Assembly: GCF_013744875.1 (NCBI RefSeq)
Contig: NZ_CP059399.1
Span: 7,316,001 to 7,380,000, forward strand
From: Nocardia huaxiensis
Lineage (GTDB): Bacteria > Actinomycetota > Actinomycetes > Mycobacteriales > Mycobacteriaceae
DNA length: 64,000 bases
Direction of reading: 5' to 3'
The notes under the pieces were generated by a model. The model worked only from the letters and a program-made list of their open reading frames with translations, did not search any database and was not told the origin of the DNA. Positions 17,413 to 25,261 of the stretch are shown piece by piece. The translations under genes and the position numbers were made by a program. Numbering within the stretch: position 1 is the first letter of the stretch; each line of letters begins with the position of its first letter.

Positions 17413-18095
17413 GACGCCACCGATAAGTCCGCGGCCACGTATCTGCCGCTGGCGGGGCGGGTTTCCAGGAGCCGGAACAGTGCGGGCACAACGGTTTCCG
17501 GTTCCGGACGGTCGGAGATGTCTTCGCCGGGGAAGGCGGCCTGATGCATCTCGGTGCGCATCTCGCCGGGGTCGAAGCCGTAGATCCGCAGGCTCGGATT
17601 CTCCAGGGCGAGAACGGAAGTGAGGTGGTCCAGCGCCGCCTTGGACGCCCCGTATCCACCCCAGCCTTCATAGGGGGCTACCGACGCGTCGGAGCTGACG
17701 TTCACGACGATGCCGTTCGCGGCCCGCAGGGCGGGCAGGGTGAGTTGCAGAACCGCCAGGGGCGCAATCACATTGGTGTCCAGGACCGAGGCCAGCTCGC
17801 CGAGCGGGTAGTGCTCCAGTTTCGGCAGCGGGCTCGGCCCGAGCGCACTGGCGTTGTTGACGACCAGGTCCAGCCGCCCGTCACCGATCACCTCCGCAAG
17901 CCGCGCGCGATGTACGGGATCGGCGATATCCCCCGCTACCGCCGTCGCCCCGGTCGCCGCGGCGACCTTCTCCAGGCGTTCGGCCCCGCGCGCGGTGATG
18001 ATCGATTGCCAGCCTCGAGCGGCGAGGGCCAGCGCGACCGCGCGCCCGAATCCGGCCGAGGCTCCCGTGACGAGGGCTGTCTTGTTCTCTGCCAT
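17409..18095 (-). CDS. Short-chain dehydrogenase/reductase coupled to queA
   Basis: This ~228-residue SDR has TGASAGFG (cofactor), NNAS, a catalytic Ser in VVNVSSDASV and YGASK (Tyr, Lys). ATG 18095 (MAENKTALVTG) is favoured over an upstream TTG that adds seven residues. The protein ends four bases into queA (ATGA overlap), so both are translated as a unit. The sequence lacks the C-terminal extension of quinone reductases. The substrate is unknown, and queuosine synthesis has no known SDR step, so the linkage may reflect a different small-molecule pathway. Confidence 0.88.
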   Translation of the reverse strand: MAENKTALVTGASAGFGRAVALALAARGWQSIITARGAERLEKVAAATGATAVAGDIADPVHRARLAEVIGDGRLDLVVNNASALGPSPLPKLEHYPLGELASVLDTNVIAPLAVLQLTLPALRAANGIVVNVSSDASVAPYEGWGGYGASKAALDHLTSVLALENPSLRIYGFDPGEMRTEMHQAAFPGEDISDRPEPETVVPALFRLLETRPASGRYVAADLSVAS

Positions 18096-18212
18096 ACCGC
18101 CAGCGTCCAACCTCAACCCGACTCGAGGTCAACCGGTTTTCACCCGCAGCGGAACCGCCGCCGCGTCACCGCGATCCACGGGCTTCGGTCATGAAGGTGC
18201 CGGAATGACGAA

Positions 18213-18242
18213 GGGGCTCTCCGGCCAATACCGGAGAGCCCC
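18213..18242 (-). terminator. Strong hairpin terminator of ndh
   Basis: A 12-bp perfect stem (18213-18224 with 18231-18242, arms GGGGCTCTCCGG and CCGGAGAGCCCC) with loop CCAATA lies 14 bp past the ndh stop on the minus strand and before the SDR gene. This should separate ndh from the SDR-queA operon. Confidence 0.8.
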
Positions 18243-18255
18243 TCGTGTTACGTCG

Positions 18256-19548
18256 TTACGCAGCCCGTCGCTGCTCGTAAGCCGTTGGCGCGGCGGTCTT
18301 CTCGACCTCCTGGAACCCGGGCCGTCCGTGCCCGATGAACGCCACCAGCCAGGAGAACACCGCGGCGAACCGGTTGCGGAAGCCCACCAGGTAGAACAGG
18401 TGCACCGCCAGCCAGGTGAACCAGGCCAGCGTGCCGGTGAACTTGATCTGGTCGTTGATCTTGGTGACCGCGCTGAACCGGCTGATCACCGCCATGCTGC
18501 CCTTGTCCCAGTACTCGAACTCGCTGCCGGCCGGGCGCTTGCCGCGAATGATGTCGGCGACGAAGCGGCCCTCCTGCATGGCGACCGGCGACTGTCCCGG
18601 GTAGCCCTTCAGCGAGGTCATATCGCCGATGGCGAAGATGTCGGCGTGCCCGCCGACGGTGCAGTCCTGATTGATGAGCAGCCGTCCGGCGCGGTCGGTC
18701 TCACAGCCGGTCGCCTCGGCCAGGATCTTGGCGAATCCGCCGGCCTGCACGCCCGCCGACCACACCACGGTCTCGGCGGCAATGCCGCGCTCCATGCCGT
18801 CCTTGCTCTTGACGGTCACCTTGCCGACCTGGATATCGGTGACGAAGGTGTCCAGCAGCACGTCCACTCCGGACTTGCTGAGCGATTGCTTCGCGTACTC
18901 CGACAGCCCACCGCCGAAGGGCGGCAGCACCGCGCCCGCACCCTCGACCAGGGTCACCGAGATCTCCTGGTGGTAGTGCCGCTTGGAGAGTTCCTTCAAC
19001 TGCCCGGCCACCTCGACGCCGGTCGCGCCCGCGCCCACGACGACGAAACTCAGCAGGCGACGGCGGGTTTCGAGGTCGACGGTGCGCGCCTGCTCGAAGA
19101 CGTGCTCGATCTGCGCGCGCAGCCGCTTGGCGTCGTCGACGGTCTTGAGCGAGTAGGTCTTGTCGGCGAAATCGTCACGGCCGAAATAGGACTGGCTGGC
19201 ACCGGTGGCGGCGATCAGCTTGCCGTATCGAATCTTGTGCTGCCCCTGAGCATCTTCGTAGGTCACAACCGCGGCGTCGGCGTCGATGGCGACGACCTTG
19301 CCCACGCGGGTCTGACCGTTCTTGTGGTGACGCAGGATGTTCGCGATCGGAGGAGCGATCTCCTCCGAGGCCAGCACACCCGTCGCTACCTGGTAGAGCA
19401 GCGGCTGGAACAGGTGTTCCGGCGTGCTCGAAATAAGGACGTACGGAACGCCGGACTTGTTCAACTGCTTCGCGGCCGCGAGACCGCCGAAGCCCGATCC
19501 GACGATGACGACATCTGTGGCTTCGATCCCCGAACCCGAGTACTGCAT
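18256..19548 (-). CDS. ndh: Type II NADH dehydrogenase (NDH-2)
   Basis: NDH-2 is a membrane-associated, non-proton-pumping enzyme passing electrons from NADH through FAD to menaquinone. The 430-residue sequence has two Rossmann dinucleotide motifs: GSGFGG (17-22) for FAD and GAGATG (~172-177) for NADH. It also has FQPLLYQVATG, the quinone-side motif, and AIGDMTSL near the FAD. The C-terminus has the amphipathic membrane-anchoring helices (WFTWLAVHLFYLVGF). The start ATG lies inside a hairpin whose loop is the ribosome-binding site (separate entry). A divergent LysR gene begins 113 bp away and may control it. Confidence 0.96.
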   Translation of the reverse strand: MQYSGSGIEATDVVIVGSGFGGLAAAKQLNKSGVPYVLISSTPEHLFQPLLYQVATGVLASEEIAPPIANILRHHKNGQTRVGKVVAIDADAAVVTYEDAQGQHKIRYGKLIAATGASQSYFGRDDFADKTYSLKTVDDAKRLRAQIEHVFEQARTVDLETRRRLLSFVVVGAGATGVEVAGQLKELSKRHYHQEISVTLVEGAGAVLPPFGGGLSEYAKQSLSKSGVDVLLDTFVTDIQVGKVTVKSKDGMERGIAAETVVWSAGVQAGGFAKILAEATGCETDRAGRLLINQDCTVGGHADIFAIGDMTSLKGYPGQSPVAMQEGRFVADIIRGKRPAGSEFEYWDKGSMAVISRFSAVTKINDQIKFTGTLAWFTWLAVHLFYLVGFRNRFAAVFSWLVAFIGHGRPGFQEVEKTAAPTAYEQRRAA

Positions 19549-19568
19549 GACAGCTCCCTTCTGTCATG
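19546..19568 (-). promoter_or_regulatory. Hairpin sequestering the ndh translation start
   Basis: Read on the minus strand, CATGACAG pairs perfectly with CTGTCATG across the 7-base loop AAGGGAG. The loop is the ribosome-binding site, and the last three bases of the right arm are the ndh start codon. In mRNA this would close the start codon in an 8-bp stem while exposing the ribosome-binding site. It is equally readable as a DNA operator. No experiment supports either role. Confidence 0.55.
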
Positions 19569-19617
19569 ACTAACCGTGATTCGGAATGGGAATGTTCCAG
19601 GGGTCAGGGCGCATAAT

Positions 19618-19631
19618 TAAGATGACTCTTA
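19618..19631. promoter_or_regulatory. Candidate LysR-type box
   Basis: TAAGA-TGAC-TCTTA is an AT-rich dyad between ndh and the divergent LysR gene, 30 bp before the LysR GTG. Location and symmetry fit autoregulation and possible control of ndh. The spacing T-N12-A differs by one from the usual T-N11-A box, so confidence is low. Confidence 0.35.
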
Positions 19632-19661
19632 TCTACATTGATCATGAATTGGAGAGGTGCC

Positions 19662-20519
19662 GTGGAGCTGCGACAACTGGCCTACTTCGTGGCCGTCTGC
19701 GAGGAGCTCAGCTTCAGCCGCGCCGCGACCCGGAGCTTCATCTCGCAGTCGGCGATCAGCCATCAGATCGCCCGGCTGGAGAAAGATCTTGGCGTCCCCC
19801 TCTTCGAACGCTCGACAAGATCGGTCGTACCCACCGACGCGACCACTCGGCTACTTCCCCTTGCGAAGCAAATGCTGAGCCTGGAATCCGCCATTCGCGC
19901 AGCTGTACGGGCTTCCGGGCCGCGCATTCGCCTCGCAGCCAATATGTCTTTCGCAACAAGATCACTGTCGGCCATCGCCGGAGCGCGCGAGGCGCATCCC
20001 GGGGCGGAGATCGAATTCGTCATCAAGCCATTCCGGCAGCGCATCCAGGCCGTCGCCGACGGGGACTGTGACCTTGCTCTCATCCGGGGCAGCGTGGACC
20101 AGCCGGGCCTCGAGGTGCGCAAGCTCTGGGTCGAGGATCTGGTCCTCGCCACCTCCACCTCGCACCCGCTCGCCGGGCGCGCGGAGGTGACGCTCACCGA
20201 CCTGGCCGCCTATCCACTGCTGCTGCCACCGGAGTCGGATCAGGTGCTGCTGCACAATGTGGTGCGCGCGGCCTTCGCCGATCTGCCCACCGGGCCGGCC
20301 TACGGTCCACCCATCCCGCCGGACCACACCGCCACCATGGAACTCATCAATCGGCCCGACGCCTGGACCATTCTGTACGCGGACAGTCAGACCGAGGGCA
20401 TCGCGACCCTGCGGCTCACCGGACATCCGCTGCGCGTACCGGTGTCGGCCGTGGTGCGCAGCGATCTCCGGCAGTCGCCGATCCTCACCACGCTGCTGGC
20501 GGCCCTGCACTCGGCGTAA
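19662..20519 (+). CDS. LysR-family transcriptional regulator
   Basis: This 285-residue LTTR has an N-terminal winged helix (ELRQLAYFVAVCEELSFSRAATRSFISQSAISHQIARLEKDLG) and a two-lobed substrate-binding domain. GTG 19662 is chosen because it gives the canonical LysR opening and follows GGAGAGG by four bases; the earlier ATG 19638 would add eight residues. It is transcribed divergently from ndh, the standard arrangement for an LTTR and its target, so redox or respiratory control of ndh is a reasonable inference. The effector is unknown. Confidence 0.93.
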   Translation: MELRQLAYFVAVCEELSFSRAATRSFISQSAISHQIARLEKDLGVPLFERSTRSVVPTDATTRLLPLAKQMLSLESAIRAAVRASGPRIRLAANMSFATRSLSAIAGAREAHPGAEIEFVIKPFRQRIQAVADGDCDLALIRGSVDQPGLEVRKLWVEDLVLATSTSHPLAGRAEVTLTDLAAYPLLLPPESDQVLLHNVVRAAFADLPTGPAYGPPIPPDHTATMELINRPDAWTILYADSQTEGIATLRLTGHPLRVPVSAVVRSDLRQSPILTTLLAALHSA

Positions 20520-20581
20520 CCGGGCCCGCGCCTGCACAATTGGGCGGGCACGGCGGCTGCCGCCGACCTACGCTGGGCAGC

Positions 20582-21019
20582 GTGAGCCAGGAAGAAATGC
20601 GGGCCTCCGACGCCGACCGCGAGCAGATCGTCGCCCGGCTGAAAACGGCCATGGACGAGGGCAGGCTGACCCTGCACGAATTCGATGAGCGGCTGCAGCG
20701 GGTGTACTCGGCCCGGACCTACGGCGAACTCGCGCCGGTGCTGTCCGACCTGCCCGCGCAACGGGTTTCGCCGCCACCGGTCACCAAACCCAAGGGCTTC
20801 CCCACCTGGGTGAAGATCATGTGGACGCCGTGGGTGTTCGTGAACGCGCTGTGCCTGGTGATCTGGGCGGTCACCGGGGCCGGATACTTCTGGCCGATCT
20901 GGGTGGCCGCGCCGTGGGGTCTGGCGCTGCTCATCCCGACCACCATCGGCAGGCTGGTGGAGAACGACAATCACCGCAAACGCCAAGAGCGGCAGCGGAA
21001 ACAGCTCGAACGGGGCTGA
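20582..21019 (+). CDS. DUF1707 SHOCT-like domain membrane protein
   Basis: The ~145-residue protein has an N-terminal DUF1707 domain with the hallmark RASDADREQIVARLKTAMDEGRLTLHEFDERLQRVYSARTYGEL (~5-50). A linker rich in Pro follows (LPAQRVSPPPV), then two hydrophobic helices (WVFVNALCLVIWAVTGAGYFW and WVAAPWGLALLIPTTIG) and a basic tail RKRQERQRKQLERG. Such proteins are common in actinobacteria; the SHOCT-like part may oligomerise. GTG 20582 is used; ATG 20597 would begin exactly at the DUF1707 motif and is also plausible. Its function is not known. Confidence 0.87.
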   Translation: MSQEEMRASDADREQIVARLKTAMDEGRLTLHEFDERLQRVYSARTYGELAPVLSDLPAQRVSPPPVTKPKGFPTWVKIMWTPWVFVNALCLVIWAVTGAGYFWPIWVAAPWGLALLIPTTIGRLVENDNHRKRQERQRKQLERG

Positions 21020-21044
21020 TCGGGCCGAATTCCGGCCGAGCCGG

Positions 21045-21986
21045 TCAGACCAGGGCCTGCGCCACCGCCAGGTGCAGGCGCAGGTCCTCGGGCTCCTCGT
21101 CCTCGACGGCCCAGGAGATCTCCTCCATGGCGCGCATGAAAGCCCAGCCGCGCGCCCGCTCCGGATCGACGTCGAGCGCGGTCGCCGTGCGGTCGAGCAC
21201 CGCGCGGGCGTGTTCGGGGGTGGGCCAGCTCTGCACCTGGATCATGGCGAGGAAACCGGCGTCGAAGGCCGCCTCGCCCAGGTACGCCTTGGGATCGATG
21301 AGCAGCCACGGTTCCCGTTCGGCCGCAACGATATTGCCCAGATGGGTATCACGATTGACCACCAGCAGCGGGCCGTCGGGCACCGCCAGCCGGACACACC
21401 ACTGCGCCGCCCGGTCCAGCAGCCGGGACGGAATCACCTCCGCGAGTGCGGGTTCCGGGTCGACGAAGGTCATGGTCCAGTCGAGCACCATGTCCACCGC
21501 CTTCGGGAGCGGCGGAAAGTGCTGGGGCACAGCGACCGGTGCGCGGCGTAGTCGCCGGTACAGCCGGCACGCGAACTCGACCTTCTCGATATTGCGGGAT
21601 TCGCCTTCGAGACTGGGGAATCCGGGCTGAGCCACCAGTTCGGTGCCGGGCCGCGCCCATTCGAGCAGCATGGCCCCGCTCGCGGGATCGTATTCGTACA
21701 GTTCGACCGCGCCGTCACCCGCATAGCAGTGCAGTCCGGTCGGCTCCGCCCGGTTCTCCGCGTCGACAATCGGAACCTTCAGCACCGCAACGGATTCGTC
21801 GGCCCGCCGCACCGGGGCCACATACGAGTGCGTGCCGCCGCCGAAGCCGTCGCCGATGATCGTCGATCCCCAAGCCGCGCAACGCTCCTCCACGAGAGCG
21901 GGCAACTCCTCCAGCCAGCGCTTTCCCCGCTCCCCGAATGCCCGCTCGATGATGTCGGCGACATTGCGCGGTAGTGAGATCGTCAC
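21045..21986 (-). CDS. Aminoglycoside/hydroxyurea-type phosphotransferase (APH(6)-like)
   Basis: This ~313-residue protein has the protein-kinase-like APH fold. The catalytic loop reads NRDTHLGNI, matching the HGDxHxGN motif with Asn in place of the first His but Asp kept as base. The metal-binding segment is IDPKAYLGE, as in the streptomycin 6-kinase/hydroxyurea phosphotransferase family. SVAVLKVPIVDAEN supplies the ATP-binding Lys. Such genes can confer antibiotic resistance, but most chromosomal copies have unknown substrates. GTG 21986 (VTISLPRNVADII) is taken by family similarity, although GGGAGG directly abuts it; an upstream start is possible. Confidence 0.8.
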   Translation of the reverse strand: MTISLPRNVADIIERAFGERGKRWLEELPALVEERCAAWGSTIIGDGFGGGTHSYVAPVRRADESVAVLKVPIVDAENRAEPTGLHCYAGDGAVELYEYDPASGAMLLEWARPGTELVAQPGFPSLEGESRNIEKVEFACRLYRRLRRAPVAVPQHFPPLPKAVDMVLDWTMTFVDPEPALAEVIPSRLLDRAAQWCVRLAVPDGPLLVVNRDTHLGNIVAAEREPWLLIDPKAYLGEAAFDAGFLAMIQVQSWPTPEHARAVLDRTATALDVDPERARGWAFMRAMEEISWAVEDEEPEDLRLHLAVAQALV

Positions 21987-22051
21987 CCTCCCAGCGTGCC
22001 CCACAGCAAACCGGACCGGCAACCCGGTATCTACGACACGCCCAGGGCAAT

Positions 22052-22513
22052 TCAGCTCGCGGCCGGCTCCGGCGTTTCGTGCACCGTCCGCCACTGATAG
22101 GTGCGGCCGTCGGTGACCAGCACGCCGGTAACCCAACGCCGCGTGCGGATCTCACCGAGCCGGTTCTCCGCCGCGAACCGCACCACCAGCAGATTCCCGC
22201 TCCGCGCGATCTCCACCACCTCCGAAACCTCGATATCCAGCCCCGGCTGCAGATTCCGCGCCGACCACAATCCCGCCAGCAGCGTCTCCCGATCCACCGC
22301 CTGCCCCGTCGTCACCACCGACGTGAATCTCTCGTCCAGCGCAGCGGAAATCCGATCGAACACCTTCGGCAGCGCATCCGAACCCAGCCACTCGGCCAGA
22401 TCCGAATGAAACGCCGCCACCACCCCCGCCAGATCGATCTCCAGCACCGCCTCGGCGGGCTCCGGCTCGACCGGCTCGGCCTGCCTGCGCCGCGGATCGA
22501 ATCGACCACGCAC
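22052..22513 (-). CDS. NTF2/SnoaL-like small protein
   Basis: The ~153-residue protein has a disordered Arg/Glu/Pro-rich start, followed by a region with the alpha-beta pattern of the NTF2-like fold (AFHSDLAEWLGSDALPKVFDRISAALDERFTSVV, then ARSGNLLVVRFAAENRLGEIRTRRWVTGVLVTDGRTYQWRTVHETP). Active-site residues cannot be assigned. It has no signal peptide. It lies 65 bp upstream of the phosphotransferase on the same strand. Function unknown; the fold call is by pattern only. Confidence 0.6.
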   Translation of the reverse strand: MRGRFDPRRRQAEPVEPEPAEAVLEIDLAGVVAAFHSDLAEWLGSDALPKVFDRISAALDERFTSVVTTGQAVDRETLLAGLWSARNLQPGLDIEVSEVVEIARSGNLLVVRFAAENRLGEIRTRRWVTGVLVTDGRTYQWRTVHETPEPAAS

Positions 22514-22604
22514 CGCGCTACTCCCCTACCCCGCACAACACGCTCAGCACCGGCACAGCCTGCCCGAGCCCAGGCAGCACCGCAACCGGCTCGCGCACAC
22601 CGGG

Positions 22605-23051
22605 TTACCGTCGGCGGCCCGCCACAGCGACGACGAGTGCGGCGACGGCGGCGACGGCGAAGAGGACGATGGAGACCGTGGCGGTGGTCGCGTAGATGGC
22701 CTGTTCGGTGCCGGAGACATGATTGTCACCGGTGAGCAGCAGGGCGAGCGGGACCAACTGCTCACTTGCGGAATCGTAGATGTTGCCGGTATCGGCTGCG
22801 CACCAGGCGAAGACGAGCAGGCCGGCATCGGCAAGCGCCAGCAGCCACCACGTACACCGTCGCCACCGGACCGGGCCCTGAGCCGTGGACAGCACCGCCG
22901 CTGTCATCAGCACCGTGATGATCACGGCCGCGCAGGCCCAGCCGTACGGCGTCAGCACCAGAATGATCAGTACCCAGCCAAAGCCCAGAAGCCGGATCCC
23001 CAGCGCCAGCAGCAGTACCAGAATCTGGCTGATGATCAGTCGTTTTCGCAT
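22605..23051 (-). CDS. Four-helix integral membrane protein, unknown
   Basis: The 148-residue product begins MRKRLIISQILVLLLALGIRLLG and shows four hydrophobic helices, with a more polar loop (WCAADTGNIYDSASEQLVPLALLLTGDNHVSGTEQAIY) between helices 3 and 4, and ends with a basic AGRRR. ATG 23051 follows the ribosome-binding site GGGGGGA at good spacing; an upstream in-frame start would add 15 non-hydrophobic residues. No family recognised. It stands between two minus-strand genes with 91 and 123 bp gaps and is probably its own transcription unit. Confidence 0.7.
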   Translation of the reverse strand: MRKRLIISQILVLLLALGIRLLGFGWVLIILVLTPYGWACAAVIITVLMTAAVLSTAQGPVRWRRCTWWLLALADAGLLVFAWCAADTGNIYDSASEQLVPLALLLTGDNHVSGTEQAIYATTATVSIVLFAVAAVAALVVAVAGRRR

Positions 23052-23174
23052 GGTTTCCCCCCGGTTGCCCGCACCAGGTTTTCTGGCGCGCAACAACTCT
23101 CGCGAACCGCGAGGTCGGGGGGATGAGCCGAGACCCCCGGAAAACCGAGTAGTCCTACCGATAACGAACGTTCG

Positions 23175-24410
23175 CTACCGAGGCGGTTCCCAGGTCAGGG
23201 CCGAACGCAGGCTGTCCAGCATGGCGCTCGACGGGGTGCAGCGGATGATGGTGTCGCGCAGCAGGGTTGCGGGCGGAAAGGACCACTGGGCGACCTGACC
23301 AATCAGGTGCGAGCGGCGAGCGATGGCCTGGGTGCGCGGTCGGCGCAGAAGGTCGTACTCGGTCAGGGCCGCATCGAGTGAGCGGCCGTCGAGGACAGCG
23401 GCGAGGGTGACGGCATCCTCCAGAGCCTGATTGGCGCCCTGGCCCATATTCGGGGTCATGGCGTGGGCGGCATCGCCGAGGAGGGCGGCGCGCGGACGGA
23501 TGAAGCTGTCCAGCGGAGGGAGGTCGTAGATGTCATGGCGGAGCACGGCATTCGGGGAGACGGCGGCCAGCAGGGCGGGGACGGGATCCGGCCAGTGCGC
23601 GAATCTGCGTTGCACCTCGGCGAATTCGTCGGCCGCGGTCCGTATGGCCATGCCGGTGTCGGTGGATTCCTGCCCGCCGGTGGCGGCTTCGACATCCGCG
23701 TGCTGGCCGGTCGCGGCCGCCGATCGGGAGCGCCGCTCGGCCGCGGGCACACTGGCGACGCCGAAGAGGTAGGCGCTGCCGTCCGCGAGCGGGGCTATGC
23801 CGAAACGTTCGCCGCGGCCCCAGATTTCGCCGCCGGCGGGGACGAAGTCGAGCGGTGCGGTGATCATGCGCCAGGCGGTGTAGCCGGCGTAGCGCGGGGC
23901 CTTCGCATCCGGCCACAGGGTGGCGCGGACCATACTGCGGATGCCGTCCGCGCCGATGATCAGGTCGGCCTCGGAGGTTCCGGCGGTGTGCTCGACTTTC
24001 ACTGTGGCGGTGCGGGTGTCGATGCCGGTGACCGTGGTGGCGGCGCGCAGGCTGTCGGCGGGCAGCGCACCGGCCAGGATGGCGAACAGGTCGGCGCGGC
24101 GGACCACCACCACCGGGCCGTAGCGGCGGGCGAGCTCGGCGGTGTCGGTCTTGGACAGCCAGCGGCCGGAGCGATCACGGATGCCGGCCTCGGTCTCGAT
24201 GTGCCCGGCGGCGCGGACCTTGTCGCCGACGCCCAGCGCGTCCAGGGCGCGCAGACCGTTGGTCCACAGGGAGATGCCCGAGCCGGACTCGCCGAATTCG
24301 GCGGCGCGTTCCAGCACCTCGACGTGGTGTCCACGCCGGGTCAGGGCGATGGCCGTCGCCAGGCCGCCGATGCCTCCGCCCACCACGATGGCCTTGCGGA
24401 ATTCGCTCAC
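23175..24410 (-). CDS. FAD-dependent monooxygenase (PHBH/UbiH class)
   Basis: This 411-residue class A flavoprotein monooxygenase binds FAD through GGGIGG near the N-terminus, has the DG motif (LIIGADGIRS) that contacts FAD and NADPH, and the GD motif GDAAHAMTPNMGQGANQALEDA. These enzymes hydroxylate aromatic or polyketide substrates with NAD(P)H and oxygen. A ~30-residue low-complexity stretch (SRSAAATGQHADVEAATGGQ) interrupts the mid-domain. GTG 24410 follows GGAGGA. It is divergent from a TetR gene with two operators in between, so that TetR probably represses it until a ligand is present. The substrate is unknown. Confidence 0.92.
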   Translation of the reverse strand: MSEFRKAIVVGGGIGGLATAIALTRRGHHVEVLERAAEFGESGSGISLWTNGLRALDALGVGDKVRAAGHIETEAGIRDRSGRWLSKTDTAELARRYGPVVVVRRADLFAILAGALPADSLRAATTVTGIDTRTATVKVEHTAGTSEADLIIGADGIRSMVRATLWPDAKAPRYAGYTAWRMITAPLDFVPAGGEIWGRGERFGIAPLADGSAYLFGVASVPAAERRSRSAAATGQHADVEAATGGQESTDTGMAIRTAADEFAEVQRRFAHWPDPVPALLAAVSPNAVLRHDIYDLPPLDSFIRPRAALLGDAAHAMTPNMGQGANQALEDAVTLAAVLDGRSLDAALTEYDLLRRPRTQAIARRSHLIGQVAQWSFPPATLLRDTIIRCTPSSAMLDSLRSALTWEPPR

Positions 24411-24420
24411 GGTATCCTCC

Positions 24421-24457
24421 ACTACAGCTGTAGTTCGTTGCTCACTACAGTTGTAGT
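24421..24457. promoter_or_regulatory. Two TetR-type operators
   Basis: ACTACAGCTGTAGT (24421-24434) is a perfect 14-bp palindrome, and ACTACA-GT-TGTAGT (24444-24457) is a near-identical second copy, 23 bp start to start. Both lie in the 74-bp divergent space between the monooxygenase and TetR genes. The second overlaps the likely core promoter. They would let one TetR-family protein control both genes. Confidence 0.8.
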
Positions 24458-24484
24458 TGACAAGGCCCGAGGAAGGAAGACCCT

Positions 24485-25057
24485 GTGACCGATGCCATCG
24501 ACCGGCGGACGGTACTGGCCGACGCGGCCATCTCAGTCCTGGCCCGCACCGGACAGCGCGGCCTCACCCACCGGGCCGTCGATCAGGCCGCGGGACTACC
24601 GGAAGGCTCCTGCTCCAACCACTTCCGCACCCGCGAAGCCCTGCTCACCGCCGCCGTCGACCGCCTCACCGAAAGCGACCTCGCCGAACTCCCCACCGGC
24701 ACAGCCGATCTCGACAATCCGGAACAAGTCGTCGAGCTGCTGTGCACCCTCCTGATGCACTGGCTCACCGTCGACCGCGACCACATGCTGGCCCGCTATG
24801 AACTCGCCCTGGAATCCACCCGACGCCCGGAGCTGCGAAAAACCCTGAGCGAGGCCGGATCCCGCTTCCGCGCCCTGGCCGCGAGCATCCTGGGACGCCT
24901 GGGCGCACCGAACCCGGAACAGCGCGCGCTCGCGTTCGTCGGTTGCCTGGACGGCCTGATCTTCGATCAACTGGCCGGCGCGGGTGCCCGCACCCCTGAC
25001 GTCCAGGAACTCCGCGAAACTCTCGCCATCCTGCTCAACGGCTTCACCAGCCGCTGA
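24485..25057 (+). CDS. TetR-family regulator of the FAD monooxygenase
   Basis: The 190-residue protein has an N-terminal TetR helix-turn-helix (VLADAAISVLARTGQRGLTHRAVDQAAGLPEGSCSNHFRTREALL) and a helical ligand-binding half (DGLIFDQLAGAGARTP near the end). GTG 24485 follows an AGGAAG ribosome-binding site. The divergent placement and the paired operators make local repression of the monooxygenase, and autoregulation, the expected role. The ligand is probably the monooxygenase substrate; this is inference from layout. Confidence 0.92.
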   Translation: MTDAIDRRTVLADAAISVLARTGQRGLTHRAVDQAAGLPEGSCSNHFRTREALLTAAVDRLTESDLAELPTGTADLDNPEQVVELLCTLLMHWLTVDRDHMLARYELALESTRRPELRKTLSEAGSRFRALAASILGRLGAPNPEQRALAFVGCLDGLIFDQLAGAGARTPDVQELRETLAILLNGFTSR

Positions 25058-25118
25058 ATCAGCCCTGACGTCCGGGGCGGCTACTGGACTCGCGCGGCAA
25101 TGTCGCCGACCCCACCCT

Positions 25119-25206
25119 CGTCATCCCGGCGCGCTTTTAGCCGGGATCGACACGGATAGCGTGCGTCGCCCTGTGGATCCCGGCCAAAAGCATGCCGGGA
25201 TGACGG
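25119..25206. repeat. 88-bp palindromic interspersed repeat, copy A
   Basis: The element begins CGTCATCCCGGC and ends GCCGGGATGACGG. Its ~30-base ends (through GCTTTT-GCCGGGATC and GATCCCGGCCAAAAGC) are inverted copies flanking an asymmetric centre of about 28 bp. The reverse complement of 58272-58359 matches it at all but a few positions (near 25139, 25168 and 25171). It fills the gap between the convergent TetR gene and the TfoX-C-like gene. No open frame lies within it. It resembles REP/MITE-type non-autonomous repeats. Confidence 0.85.
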
Positions 25207-25261
25207 CGTGCCGCCGCTGATTTCGGCGGGCTGCCACTGCTTTCGGCTGGGCTGCCGCTGG

